A stretch of DNA of 64,000 bases, from NCBI GenBank assembly GCA_947496235.1, contig CANMCE010000002.1, forward strand, positions 186,001 to 250,000, given 5' to 3'. Below, in pieces: positions 1 through 8,860 of this stretch (the first letter of the stretch is position 1; each line of letters opens with the position of its first letter). The DNA is from an uncultured Glaciecola sp. GTDB taxonomy: Bacteria > Pseudomonadota > Gammaproteobacteria > Enterobacterales > Alteromonadaceae. The position numbers and the translations under genes are program-made. A model generated the notes under the pieces. It did no database searches and was not told the origin of the DNA. It saw nothing but the letters and a program-made list of their open reading frames with translations.

Positions 1-756
1 AGCCTGGAAACGGCATGTAAATCTATAATGGATGCGACTGAACAAGCCATTAAGCTTTCTGGACAGAAAATGTCTAGCGAACAAATTGTACTTTGTGCTG
101 GATTAGCAGGTGCCAATATTTCGTCTGCTAAAAAAGCGTTTTTAGATCAGCATTTACCTTTTCAAAAAGTGCAGTTAATCAGTGATCTTCATGCAGCTTG
201 TGCAGGCGCTCATGCTGGAGAAAATGGTGCTGTTATCGTTTGCGGTACAGGCTCATCAGCAACCCGTTACCTTGATGGACAGTTTACCGATTATGGTGGC
301 TATGGATTTCCTATTGGAGATAAAGCCAGCGGTGCTTGGTTAGGTTTACAAGCAATTCAATTTTGCCTACAGGCTTTCGATAATTTAAGGCCGAAAGAGG
401 CAACTTTTCATGCAGTCTGTCGTCATCTTAATGCAACATCTGCAGAAGATATTGTACGTAAATGTGCAGATTTTAATTCCAATAATTATGCCGAGATCGT
501 TTTGCCACTATTGCCTCTATTTGAGGAAAAAAACGCAGTGGTGACAGGATTTATAAATGAAGGGCTTGGATATATTCAACGTCTAGCTGACGAAGTATTA
601 ATTACTGAAGATATGCGTCTTTGTTTAATCGGTGGTTTAACTCAAATTTATCGTCCAATGTTAAGTAACGCTGTGCAGAAACGAATAAAAGACTGTCAGC
701 TAAGCCCAGAACAAGGCGCTATTTTATTGGCCAAACAGACAGGAGATTTTTCATGA
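1..756 (+). CDS. nagK: N-acetylglucosamine kinase, 5' partial
   Basis: Phosphorylates cytoplasmic GlcNAc to GlcNAc-6-phosphate as the first step of the nag pathway. The reading frame is open back to base 1, so the true start lies outside the window; an internal ATG at 28 is not a credible start because the N-terminal ATPase loop is missing. The visible part has the BadF/BcrA-type ATPase signatures: a phosphate loop GTGSSATRY and the block GYGFPIGDKASGAWLG. The gene ends in an ATGA overlap with the next gene, and the gene order nagK-nagB-II-nagA matches the Shewanella-type chitin-sugar pathway. The role rests on this family plus the neighbours; substrate identity is an inference. Confidence 0.9.
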   Translation, partial: SLETACKSIMDATEQAIKLSGQKMSSEQIVLCAGLAGANISSAKKAFLDQHLPFQKVQLISDLHAACAGAHAGENGAVIVCGTGSSATRYLDGQFTDYGGYGFPIGDKASGAWLGLQAIQFCLQAFDNLRPKEATFHAVCRHLNATSAEDIVRKCADFNSNNYAEIVLPLLPLFEEKNAVVTGFINEGLGYIQRLADEVLITEDMRLCLIGGLTQIYRPMLSNAVQKRIKDCQLSPEQGAILLAKQTGDFS

Positions 757-1751
757 CCAATAGCATTATGGCCAAAGAAGCTAGACAAGCTGGCAGCGCT
801 ATAGCAGGGCAACTAACGCACAACAAATCAGTGTGCGAGAAAATAGTAGCCAATATAAAAAACCGTCCCATCAATATGATAATGATGATAGCGCGAGGTT
901 CTTCAGATCATGCTGGCGTATTTGCCAAGTACCTTTTTGAAGTTGAACTGGGTATTCCAGTGTGTGCAGCTGCGCCTTCAGTTTCCGGGGTGTTCAATAA
1001 ACAATTAAAACTTTCCAATGCATTGGTGATTGTGATTTCTCAATCAGGCCGAAGCCCGGATATTTTAAGACAAGCCAAAGACGCCAAAGCCGGTGGAGCT
1101 TACACTGTGGCTTTAGTGAATGACGAATCTTCGCCATTGGCTCAATTATGTGATGAAGTTCTGCCTATTCGAGCAGGAGAAGAAAAAGCGGTTGCGGCAA
1201 CAAAAAGCTATCTCGCCAGTTTATCTGCTCTTTTACAGCTTTGCGCCGTTTGGTCTGAAAATGACGATTTGCTTGCTTCTTTGGATAAATTACCAGCCGC
1301 TTTGAATACGGTTTGCGAGCAAACTCAGCAGTTACGCTTAGAGCATTTAACCGCCATGCACAACTGTATCGTATTAGGCCGAGCTTTTGGTTACGCCATA
1401 GCTCGAGAGGTCGCCTTGAAATTAAAAGAAGTGTTAGGCATTCATGCCGAGGCTTTTAGCAGCGCAGAGTTTATCCATGGTCCAGTGACATTGGCTGAAA
1501 AACCTTTATCTATTATCGATTTAGAAATTCAAGATGAATCCCATAGCTATCATCGTGCTATGATTGAAGATATTGGTCGACGTCGTGCAAAGCTGGTAAA
1601 ACTTGCTAATGTGTCAAACGATTTTCACCCTAGAGTCTTGCCTTTGCTTTTAATGCAAAGGTTTTATTTAGATATAGAACAGGTTGCGGCAGATATGGGA
1701 TTAAATCCAGATGCACCTCCTGGATTAAACAAAGTCACGGAGACGGTGTAA
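753..1751 (+). CDS. nagB-II: Glucosamine-6-phosphate deaminase, SIS-domain type (NagB-II)
   Basis: Converts glucosamine-6-phosphate to fructose-6-phosphate and ammonia. The 332-residue protein consists of two SIS domains and lacks the glutaminase domain of GlmS, which marks the alternative NagB-II deaminase rather than classical NagB. Visible SIS features are ARGSSDHAG near residue 48, SQSGRSPD near 97, EKAVAATKSY near 143, and in the second domain the GRAFGYAIAREVALKLKE block followed by AEAFSSAEFIHGP. The start overlaps the nagK stop by 4 bp (ATGA) and the stop abuts the nagA start, so translation is probably coupled. Full length for the family. Confidence 0.93.
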   Translation: MTNSIMAKEARQAGSAIAGQLTHNKSVCEKIVANIKNRPINMIMMIARGSSDHAGVFAKYLFEVELGIPVCAAAPSVSGVFNKQLKLSNALVIVISQSGRSPDILRQAKDAKAGGAYTVALVNDESSPLAQLCDEVLPIRAGEEKAVAATKSYLASLSALLQLCAVWSENDDLLASLDKLPAALNTVCEQTQQLRLEHLTAMHNCIVLGRAFGYAIAREVALKLKEVLGIHAEAFSSAEFIHGPVTLAEKPLSIIDLEIQDESHSYHRAMIEDIGRRRAKLVKLANVSNDFHPRVLPLLLMQRFYLDIEQVAADMGLNPDAPPGLNKVTETV

Positions 1752-2867
1752 ATGAAGCTTTGTGTTGAGCGCGCAATCACGCCAGCAGGAATTGTAAACA
1801 ACGCGGCAATTTCAATCGAAAATGGAGTAATAACTCAGATTGAAGCATCGGTAGATCTACCCGTGCTTTCAGGCACTTTACTTCCTGGCTATGTAGATAC
1901 GCAAGTCAACGGTGGTGGAGGTGTTTTGTTTAATCAACACCTCGATTATAAAAGTCTAGATGTTCTTGCTAAAGCGCATTTGCAATACGGTACCACATCG
2001 ATGCTTCCGACGTTAATCACTGATTGTGAGCAGGTAATGGCGAAAGCAGCAGATGCAATCGCTGAAGCCATTGACGCCAATCACCCTACAATTGTTGGTG
2101 TGCATTATGAAGGTCCTTTTATAAATGAACTAAAACGTGGTGTACACGATAAACAGTTTATACGTACGCCTAAAGATTCTGAATTGGCAATATTAAGTCG
2201 TAAAGACTTAGGTAAAGTCTTGGTCACTGTTGCGCCGGACAATGTGCCCTTAAGTTTTATTCAAGAATTGGTTGCCGAAGGCGTAGTGGTTGCCCTTGGA
2301 CACAGTAATGCTACCTATGAACAAACCCAAGCCGCGCTTGATGCTGGCGCCACAGGTTTTACCCATCTATACAATGCCATGTCTGCATTGCAATCACGAG
2401 CGCCGGGTATGGTTGGAGCGGCACTAAACAACACTTCTGCCTACTGTGGTTTAATCGTTGATCATCATCATGTGCATCCAAGCAGTGCCGCCTTAGCCAT
2501 TAAAGCTAAAGGTGCAGAACATATAATGTTGGTTACAGATGCAATGGCCCACGTAGGTTGCGAACTTACCGAACTGGAATTTTTCGATACCGTAATTAAA
2601 CGTGCGGACGGAAAACTAACTACTCCAGATGGAACCCTAGCTGGCTCCTGCTTAGATATGCACCTAGCGGTGGTAAACACTCACAAAGACTTAGGTTTTT
2701 CCCTTATTGATTGTAGCCGTATGGCGAGTCAAACGCCGGCTAAATTCATGTCACTTGAAAATAGTCTTGGTAGTATTGCTGTGGGTCAGAAAGCAAATCT
2801 GTTATTAGTCAATGACAAACTTGAGCTCGACACTATCTGGCTGAATGGTACGGAAGTGGCAAAGTAA
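1752..2867 (+). CDS. nagA: N-acetylglucosamine-6-phosphate deacetylase
   Basis: Removes the acetyl group from GlcNAc-6-phosphate, feeding NagB-II. The 371-residue amidohydrolase barrel shows the NagA landmarks: GYVDTQVNGGGGV where other amidohydrolases have HxH, the metal-binding glutamate in HYEGPFI, histidines in LGHSNAT and HLYNAM, and the catalytic aspartate in LVTDAMAH. The ATG follows directly on the nagB-II TAA with no gap. A strong terminator lies 44 bp downstream, so this is the last gene of the operon. Full length with all expected catalytic residues. Confidence 0.95.
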   Translation: MKLCVERAITPAGIVNNAAISIENGVITQIEASVDLPVLSGTLLPGYVDTQVNGGGGVLFNQHLDYKSLDVLAKAHLQYGTTSMLPTLITDCEQVMAKAADAIAEAIDANHPTIVGVHYEGPFINELKRGVHDKQFIRTPKDSELAILSRKDLGKVLVTVAPDNVPLSFIQELVAEGVVVALGHSNATYEQTQAALDAGATGFTHLYNAMSALQSRAPGMVGAALNNTSAYCGLIVDHHHVHPSSAALAIKAKGAEHIMLVTDAMAHVGCELTELEFFDTVIKRADGKLTTPDGTLAGSCLDMHLAVVNTHKDLGFSLIDCSRMASQTPAKFMSLENSLGSIAVGQKANLLLVNDKLELDTIWLNGTEVAK

Positions 2868-2910
2868 TCATTATTTTCAGATTAGAAATCTGAAAAAAGT
2901 CAAAATCATT

Positions 2911-2941
2911 AATGCCGTTCAAATAAGAGCGGCATTTTTTT
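2911..2941 (+). terminator. Rho-independent terminator of the nag operon
   Basis: A 10-bp stem (AATGCCGTTC paired with GAGCGGCATT, one G-U pair) closes a 6-base loop and is followed by a run of T. It sits just after nagA in the correct orientation. Confidence 0.9.
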
Positions 2942-3064
2942 GCATATAAAACTCTGATCATGCCAACAGTAGGTCATATTGAATTGTGTAGAGATTCACA
3001 CTATTCTAACAATGAACGAAGTTTGTTTAAGGTTAAATAACTAAAAAACAACTTGCGAGGCACC

Positions 3065-6000
3065 ATGGAAGAACAGCCAACCTCTCCAAATGAAGATTTA
3101 ATTCAAAAAGCCTACTCAAAATACATCAAGGGCTATGAGCTTATGTTTGGATCTGACGATGACCAAATGCGAGCCATTGAATATTTTGAAGACGCCCAAG
3201 CTCTGTATAAAAAAGCCAACTCAAATGATTTCCTTATACCACTGCTCGAACATGGAAAGCTATTAGTCGAACAACGAAAATACCAAGAGGCTGAAACCAA
3301 ATTCATAGCGTATTTGGAAGCTTCCCCCGACAGCGCTGAGGTTTACAATCAACTAGGATTTTGCCGAACGCAGCAAGGCGAAAATCGATACACCGAAGCC
3401 AAATACGATTATAAAAGATCTATAGAATTATATGAATTAGTGGATTCAAATGACAGACAGTATCCTTTAAAGAATTGTGCAGAGTTGCTTCGTAATATTG
3501 GGGAATTCCAAGAAGCGGAAAGTCTGTATCGACAAGGACTTAAATTTGGCGATATACCTATGCAAGCTTTTTTGCACAATGGTCTGGGTTTATGTCTCGA
3601 AAACCAAGGTGAACAGGGATTTGATGAAGCAATTGAAGAATATCGAATATCAAGTCAGCTATATGATTCATTAGCTTCACCCGACAGAGTCTATCCTTTA
3701 AAAAATTGTGCAGAGTTGCTTCGTAAAATTGGGGAATATCGAGAAGCAGAAAGTCTGTATCGAGAAGGACTTAAATTCGGCGATAAATCTATGCAGGCTT
3801 ATTTGTATAATGGTTTAGGTATTTGTCTCCAAAACCAAGGAGATAGTAAGTTTGATGAGGCAATTGAAAATTATAAAATATCAAGTGAACTTTACGATTC
3901 ATTAGCTTCAAGCGACAGAATATATCCTCTGAGGAATTGGGGAAATACTTTGAGGTTAAAAGGTGATTATAAAGCAGCTGAAGAAAAGTTACGTGAAGTT
4001 GTTACTATAGATGATACCTATGCTGATGCATTTAATACATTAGGTATATGTATAGAAAGGCAAGATGAGTCTCGGATCAAAGAAGCATTAGAATATTACA
4101 AAAAATCCACTGAGCTTTATACTGAGCAAGGTTTAAAAGATAAGAAATATTCTCTAAGGAATTGGGGGCTCGTATTAAGTTACTTAGGAGATTATCAAGC
4201 TGCAGAAGAGAAGTTCCGGGAAGCATTATCTGAAGATTCTACTTATGCAGACGTTTATAACGACATAGGCATTTGTTTTGAAGTCCAAGGAGAAGAGCAT
4301 TTCGATGATGCGATAGAAGAATATAGAAAGTCTTGTCTCCAATATGATATCAACGGGCACAATGGCGATAAGCGGTACCCCTTACGCAATTTAGGCAATT
4401 TACTTCGAGTTCAAGGAGATTTAAAGGAAGCAGAAGAAGCTCTACTCGAAGCGATTAATGTAGATGAGACCTATGCTCAAGCCTATAATGATTTGGGACT
4501 ATGCTTAGAAGAACAAGGCATTGAGCGTTTTGAGGAAGCGCAAGAATACTACGAAAAGTCTATACACTGGTACATAAAAACCCTTCCAGACCAAGCATTT
4601 TTTCCTTATGGTAATCTGGGAGTTTTACATGCAAAAAAAGGTGAGTATACAAGCGCGTTTGACTATTTCGAAAAAGCAGTAAAAGTGAACAATAGTTCGC
4701 CTTTTCCTTATCATAATCTTGCCCATTACCAATTTAAAATTGGAAAATATGAAGAGGGATGGAAGAATTGGCGTGCAGCAATTGCCAGATACAATGAAGC
4801 TAAGTCTGACAAAATAGATTATTACAGCTTATCTGACCAAAATACCCTAGCACAACTGATTACCATGCTAGACGCTGATTATGCTGGCGCTGAAGCTTTA
4901 TATTTAGACGTTTTAGAACATGATAATACTAATCTAAATGCATTGTCTGGTTTGGCGCAACTATATTACGAATCCTTAAATTCAAATGCACCTGTACCAG
5001 CCGCTGGAATTGGTTTAGATTGTTATGTAAAGAAAACTATCGCTATATATAACGCAAGAATTACCAAAGACGACAATTGGAAGGATCAGATTGAATTAGC
5101 TGATTTCTATCTGAAAACGGGTGCATTTATAGACAGTGAAAAAGTGTTAGAAAAATGCAGATCCTATATATATGATTCTCCTGAAAAAAAGGTCGTTTTT
5201 AAAATCATTGAAGGCTTAATACACTTAAATTTAGAGCGCTATAAAAGGGCTAAAAATAGTTTTTCTGAAGCATTGAGATATGAACCTTCAAACATTGAAG
5301 CTAAAACTCACTTATCTGATGCACTTTTCAAAATGGAACGTTTTGAAGCTGCCGAATCCGAATATTTAAAATTGCTTCAACTAGCGCCTAATAATATTGA
5401 TGCGTTAACAGGGTACGCCTCATTGTGTATTGAGTTAGCCGATAATGGCGAGGTAGATCGCTACTGCGTAGCAGAAGAGAATTTAACCAAAGCTATCAAT
5501 GTTGGCTACAGTACTGAACGCGGATCTAAATTATTGAAAGATAGAGAGCTTTCAGAAGTATACTATTTGCGCGGTTATGCACGGGTTAGAATTTGTGAAA
5601 CAGACTCATTTAGTGGCAATAATGTTTCTTTAGCAACAGCAGTAAAAGATTTTAAACAGTGTAAAAAGCACGACGATAAAAATTTCAAAGCTGATGCTGC
5701 GATCTACAAATTGAACAAAACACTTAATCAACAAATTAAATCCAAGCTTGTTGATACTCTCGGTCCTCTACTTATAAGTCTGCTATCTGTAATTGTATTT
5801 ATACTTGCTCAAGTCGATTTTTTTGTTGCAGGAAGCATCGGGGCTGAACAGGGGAGCATACTATATCAATCTAGGCTTTCCCAAGAAGTCTATGTAGTGC
5901 TGACATTTTCCTCATTAATCTTTTTGACTGCAGGTATCTACCTACCCAATGTGCTTAAACTAAAAGTTGGAGGTATAGAACTAGAGAAAGGTGATGTGCA

Positions 6001-6070
6001 GCAGACCTCAATAAAAGCGATGAGTATAGGCATTACAAAGAGTTCGAGCATAGGGGCGGCAAAGAGCTAA
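3065..6070 (+). CDS. Large TPR-repeat protein with C-terminal membrane hairpin
   Basis: Function unknown. About 900 residues are tetratricopeptide-like helical repeats of the form AEEKxREALxxDxTYADxYNxLGxCxExQG, typical of a protein-interaction scaffold. Near the C-terminus two hydrophobic segments (about residues 895-915 and 940-960) probably form a membrane hairpin, followed by a short charged tail containing KVGGIELEKG. There is no signal peptide, so the TPR part should be cytoplasmic and tail-anchored. The ATG at 3065 is preferred, with GCGAGG four bases upstream; a TTG at 3053 is also in frame. Two of the repeats are nearly identical at DNA level (see repeat entry). It appears to be transcribed alone. 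Confidence 0.75.
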   Translation: MEEQPTSPNEDLIQKAYSKYIKGYELMFGSDDDQMRAIEYFEDAQALYKKANSNDFLIPLLEHGKLLVEQRKYQEAETKFIAYLEASPDSAEVYNQLGFCRTQQGENRYTEAKYDYKRSIELYELVDSNDRQYPLKNCAELLRNIGEFQEAESLYRQGLKFGDIPMQAFLHNGLGLCLENQGEQGFDEAIEEYRISSQLYDSLASPDRVYPLKNCAELLRKIGEYREAESLYREGLKFGDKSMQAYLYNGLGICLQNQGDSKFDEAIENYKISSELYDSLASSDRIYPLRNWGNTLRLKGDYKAAEEKLREVVTIDDTYADAFNTLGICIERQDESRIKEALEYYKKSTELYTEQGLKDKKYSLRNWGLVLSYLGDYQAAEEKFREALSEDSTYADVYNDIGICFEVQGEEHFDDAIEEYRKSCLQYDINGHNGDKRYPLRNLGNLLRVQGDLKEAEEALLEAINVDETYAQAYNDLGLCLEEQGIERFEEAQEYYEKSIHWYIKTLPDQAFFPYGNLGVLHAKKGEYTSAFDYFEKAVKVNNSSPFPYHNLAHYQFKIGKYEEGWKNWRAAIARYNEAKSDKIDYYSLSDQNTLAQLITMLDADYAGAEALYLDVLEHDNTNLNALSGLAQLYYESLNSNAPVPAAGIGLDCYVKKTIAIYNARITKDDNWKDQIELADFYLKTGAFIDSEKVLEKCRSYIYDSPEKKVVFKIIEGLIHLNLERYKRAKNSFSEALRYEPSNIEAKTHLSDALFKMERFEAAESEYLKLLQLAPNNIDALTGYASLCIELADNGEVDRYCVAEENLTKAINVGYSTERGSKLLKDRELSEVYYLRGYARVRICETDSFSGNNVSLATAVKDFKQCKKHDDKNFKADAAIYKLNKTLNQQIKSKLVDTLGPLLISLLSVIVFILAQVDFFVAGSIGAEQGSILYQSRLSQEVYVVLTFSSLIFLTAGIYLPNVLKLKVGGIELEKGDVQQTSIKAMSIGITKSSSIGAAKS
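3464..3925 (+). repeat. Two tandem 231-bp coding repeats inside the TPR gene
   Basis: Bases 3464-3694 and 3695-3925 are direct repeats of 77 codons with few differences (both contain the peptide AESLYR followed by GLKFGD). The neighbouring TPR units are much more diverged and have slightly different periods, so this pair looks like a recent in-frame duplication. Confidence 0.8.
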
Positions 6071-6529
6071 ATTATCCGTAATGAGCATAAAAATAGAGCC
6101 AAGTTTACTGAATGAGCAAAATAAGATTTCAGTATACTCGGCTACTAAGAAAATGTTATCTACGCCATGTAGGCTCCGCCACAAACAGGATTGTAAGTGC
6201 CCGTAATATGTGAACTTGCTTCACTTGCTAAATAGCTCAACCACGAGCGCCACCTGTCACAAGGGCATTACGTTGAGTCATTGAAATTCCTGTCTGTTTA
6301 TTTATTCCAAAATATGGAAAGTAACTAATTGAATTGTCTTTAGTTTACATTGGTTGAAGGAACTGAAATGCAGAACCTGCTATAAGTTGGATCTTGGTCA
6401 ATAAAATGGATAAATTTAACGAGCTTTATGTTTACCAAGAGACTTGGGAATAGAATTAGTCGAAGATAGTTTTTTAGGTTAGTGTATATGGGAATTATAC
6501 AAATAACCTTATCGAAAAAAGAGTTATCA
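6071..6529. other. Intergenic region with only a gene remnant
   Basis: Apart from the dehydrogenase scar (6160-6281) I see no intact gene, RNA or terminator. The part from 6290 to 6529 is AT-rich and must hold the promoter of the serine hydrolase, but I could not identify a convincing -35/-10 pair. Confidence 0.5.
6160..6281 (-). pseudogene. Deletion remnant of a PhaB-like short-chain dehydrogenase
   Basis: On the minus strand an ATG at 6281 with an upstream AGGAAT encodes MTQRNALVTGGARG, the Rossmann N-terminus of an SDR enzyme. At about 6240 this frame hits TGA, and a second frame immediately encodes LSYLASEASSHITG and then the end NPVCGGAYMA followed by TAG at 6160. That is the usual C-terminus of acetoacetyl-CoA reductase/3-hydroxyacyl dehydrogenases. 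About 200 central codons, including the catalytic Ser-Tyr-Lys, are gone. The two ends join directly out of frame, so this is an internal-deletion scar. The PhaB assignment rests only on these short termini. Confidence 0.7.
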
Positions 6530-7672
6530 ATGCGAAATTATTTAATCGTTTTATTATTTGCAACACTGTATTCAAGCGGAACTTTGGCCAAAGGTTTACC
6601 CGACCAAGAAATTGATAAGTGGTTTGAAACTGCTGTAACGCATGAGCATGTGCCTGGTATTACGGTCGCTGTTGGTGGCCCTGAAGGTGTTGTCTATGCT
6701 AAAGGCTTTGGATTTGCTGATTTAGAAAATTCATTACCCATGACCACTGAACACAAGGTTCGCATTGGAAGTGTATCCAAATTGATAGCGACTGCCGGTC
6801 TGATGCGACTGTATGACCAAGGCAAGGTAGATTTGGATAAACCTGTTATTGAATATGCGCCAGCCTGGTCACAAGATAAACCAGCGTTATCTCTACGACA
6901 ACTTACATCACACACTGCGGGCATTCGTCATTATAAAGCTGGGGCAGATGAGTTTTTACTGAATAAAAACTTTACTAGCATTAATGAATCCCTAACTCTT
7001 TTTAAAGATGATCCCCTGCTATTCACTCCAGGCGAAAAATTTACCTATTCTACATTTGCATGGACTTTAGTAAGCGCGGCTATGGAAGGGGCGGATAACA
7101 AGCGCAATTTTACTCAGATCATTCAACAAGAAGTGTTTGAACCTCTAGGTTTAAAGGACACTAGCTTTGACGACCAATACGAAATTATCAGTCATCGAGC
7201 GCAACCTTACAGTGTCTATCAAGACAAATTGTTTAATTCTCCGCAAACGGATCACAGTTATAAATGGGCCGGTGGCGGGTTTATCTCAACGCCATCTGAT
7301 GTGGTAAGGTTTGCAGTAGCACATCTGCAAAATGACTATTTAAAACCGGAAACGGTCAATCTCATGTTCACCCCCGCCAAGCTTAATAATGGCGACGGGG
7401 TTAATTTTGGTATTGGCTGGATGGTCGGCTTTAACAGCTATAAAAACCGCGACAGCTACAAGGACAATGAAGAAGTTCTCGCGATGATGGAATCAATGCC
7501 AAATGCGGTGATGCATTCAGGTGGCAGTATGGGCGGTATTACTATGTTGATCATGTGCACTGACCACAAGCGGGCTGTGACTGTTGTTAAAAATGTCAAT
7601 GGTGATGATTCTGCAGATGTTTTTGCTTTGGCGTTAAAAACCTTACATGTGTTCCACAAAGAAGATAATTAA
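6530..7672 (+). CDS. Secreted serine hydrolase, beta-lactamase/class C family
   Basis: A periplasmic penicillin-binding-protein-like hydrolase (PF00144 type) of unknown substrate. With the start at 6530 the protein has a clean signal peptide (residues 1-20, ending GTLA-KG); an in-frame ATG at 6482 would put 16 polar residues in front of it and is rejected. The catalytic motif SxxK is S81-V-S-K84. The second motif is YST, where YxN is usual, and HSGGSMGG near the C-terminus takes the place of the HTG/KTG box. Such enzymes include esterases, D-aminopeptidases and class C beta-lactamases; the sequence does not decide between them. Confidence 0.85.
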   Translation: MRNYLIVLLFATLYSSGTLAKGLPDQEIDKWFETAVTHEHVPGITVAVGGPEGVVYAKGFGFADLENSLPMTTEHKVRIGSVSKLIATAGLMRLYDQGKVDLDKPVIEYAPAWSQDKPALSLRQLTSHTAGIRHYKAGADEFLLNKNFTSINESLTLFKDDPLLFTPGEKFTYSTFAWTLVSAAMEGADNKRNFTQIIQQEVFEPLGLKDTSFDDQYEIISHRAQPYSVYQDKLFNSPQTDHSYKWAGGGFISTPSDVVRFAVAHLQNDYLKPETVNLMFTPAKLNNGDGVNFGIGWMVGFNSYKNRDSYKDNEEVLAMMESMPNAVMHSGGSMGGITMLIMCTDHKRAVTVVKNVNGDDSADVFALALKTLHVFHKEDN

Positions 7673-7718
7673 CTAAGTAAGAGTATCGCGACAAAGGCCA
7701 TGACTCAAATAAGGTGAG

Positions 7719-8168
7719 ATGGAATCTGTTTCCGAGCAAATAGGCACCGAATTTAATGCTGTCGTAGGGTGGGGATACTTTAGTCATTACTTTACAGAAA
7801 TTGACTATCAAAATGGCGTCTTCAATTTATACAAAACAAGTCCAGAGAGTACAGAAACATTAAGCGGGGTTCGATTTAACACAGATGCTGGACCGCTAAT
7901 TTTCAGCGCTACGTTAAATAATAAAGAAGTGAACCTTATGTTGGATACTGGTTCTCCAGTATCGGTTTTTGATCCAAGCAAAGCAGATATATCAGCTGTA
8001 GATGATGTGCAATTTACCGTCAATAACCAAGTTGTTAAGGTAGCTAAATATGAACAAGACTTATCAGTACTTGCAGATTTGGGAGTAGTAGGTATTGTCG
8101 GTGGAGATTTTCTTGCTCAATATAAAGTGCTTATTGACCCAAAAAATAAGCGACTTTACTTACTATAA
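7719..8168 (+). CDS. Retropepsin-like aspartyl protease, apparently shortened
   Basis: The second half carries one complete retropepsin-like lobe: LMLDTGSPVSVF with the catalytic DTG near residue 71, and a closing GGDFLAQYKVLIDPKNKRLY strand pair. The first 45 residues (GYFSHYFTEIDYQNGVFNLY) resemble the closing strands of another such lobe, so the front half of a two-lobed ancestor seems lost. A TAA lies in frame at 7710 and AAGG precedes the ATG by four bases. There is no signal peptide, unusual for this mainly periplasmic family. It may be a decayed gene or a domain that works as a homodimer. Confidence 0.6.
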   Translation: MESVSEQIGTEFNAVVGWGYFSHYFTEIDYQNGVFNLYKTSPESTETLSGVRFNTDAGPLIFSATLNNKEVNLMLDTGSPVSVFDPSKADISAVDDVQFTVNNQVVKVAKYEQDLSVLADLGVVGIVGGDFLAQYKVLIDPKNKRLYLL

Positions 8169-8171
8169 AAA

Positions 8172-8206
8172 GGCGACCTCCCAGGTCAGGGAACCTGTGG
8201 AAGTCG
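8172..8206. terminator. Imperfect hairpin between convergent genes
   Basis: GCGACCTCC...AGGT pairs with ACCT...GGAAGTCGC across a small loop. It lies between the convergent ends at 8168 and 8230 and could end transcription from either side, although no T-run follows. Confidence 0.4.
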
Positions 8207-8229
8207 CTCTGAGGTAACAGATTTACTGA

Positions 8230-8430
8230 TTAACTTTGGTGTTCATCATCGAAAATTTCTTCAATTTTCATGTTGAACACCCTGGCTGCTTTAAACGCTA
8301 AGGGTAAACTGGGATCAAATTTACCCTTTTCTATGGCATTAACGGTCTGGCGAGTGACATCTAAGGCTTCTGCTAAATCCGCTTGAGTCCAATCCCGTTC
8401 AGCTCGGAGTACTTTAAGTCTATTTTTCAT
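8230..8430 (-). CDS. Small XRE-family HTH regulator
   Basis: A 66-residue cytoplasmic DNA-binding protein made almost entirely of one helix-turn-helix of the Cro/CI type (RDWTQADLAEALDVTRQTVN followed by AIEKGKFDPSLPLAFKAARVF). Its start overlaps the end of the upstream membrane-protein gene by 4 bp, giving the frequent two-gene unit of membrane protein plus mini-XRE regulator. Repeated GTAAA/TTTAC elements upstream of the pair are a likely operator, so autoregulation is probable. Confident about the family, not about the target genes. Confidence 0.85.
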   Translation of the reverse strand: MKNRLKVLRAERDWTQADLAEALDVTRQTVNAIEKGKFDPSLPLAFKAARVFNMKIEEIFDDEHQS

Positions 8431-8840
8431 TCGTACTTCCTAAAGCCAACAAAAACACTGACTAAGTAGCTAATGCCCATTACGAACAAAATATTGGCAG
8501 GATTAGGTGTCGATTCGATTAAACGAATACCTTCAAGTAATCCGTAAACCGCACCAAAAATCATACTGATTCCCAAGGATATGGCCATTGCATTCATGTG
8601 CACTCTTCGCTGTAACTCGTCCATTGCCATAAGGTGTGCTTTATTTGCCATGATCATTTTGTATCCACAGCTCAAGTTTACAAGAATGACAATTAAGGAA
8701 ATGACCACTGAATAATCCCAGAGAAACTTAGGACCAAAGGCAAGTAACGCTAAGCTTAATACCCAAGATGCTGTCCAAATAAAAATAGTATGAGAGGATT
8801 TATTCAATCGTTGTGTCAGATTCGCATTTTCATGTTGCAT
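8427..8840 (-). CDS. Four-helix membrane protein paired with the XRE regulator
   Basis: A 137-residue inner-membrane protein with four predicted helices (around residues 25-42, 47-65, 80-102 and 112-130). Function unknown. The ATG at 8840 is chosen because AGTGAGG lies six bases upstream; a GTG at 8852 has no such site. The gene is first in a two-gene unit with the overlapping XRE gene. Proteins in this arrangement are often regulated by their small partner, but what they sense has not been defined from sequence. Confidence 0.7.
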   Translation of the reverse strand: MQHENANLTQRLNKSSHTIFIWTASWVLSLALLAFGPKFLWDYSVVISLIVILVNLSCGYKMIMANKAHLMAMDELQRRVHMNAMAISLGISMIFGAVYGLLEGIRLIESTPNPANILFVMGISYLVSVFVGFRKYE

Positions 8841-8860
8841 TATTAACCTCACTTAAAATG

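Noticed and set aside
6407-6455. Short ORF MDKFNELYVYQETWE before the serine hydrolase
   Set aside because: It has no clear ribosome site and no similarity that I recognise; 15 codons can occur by chance.
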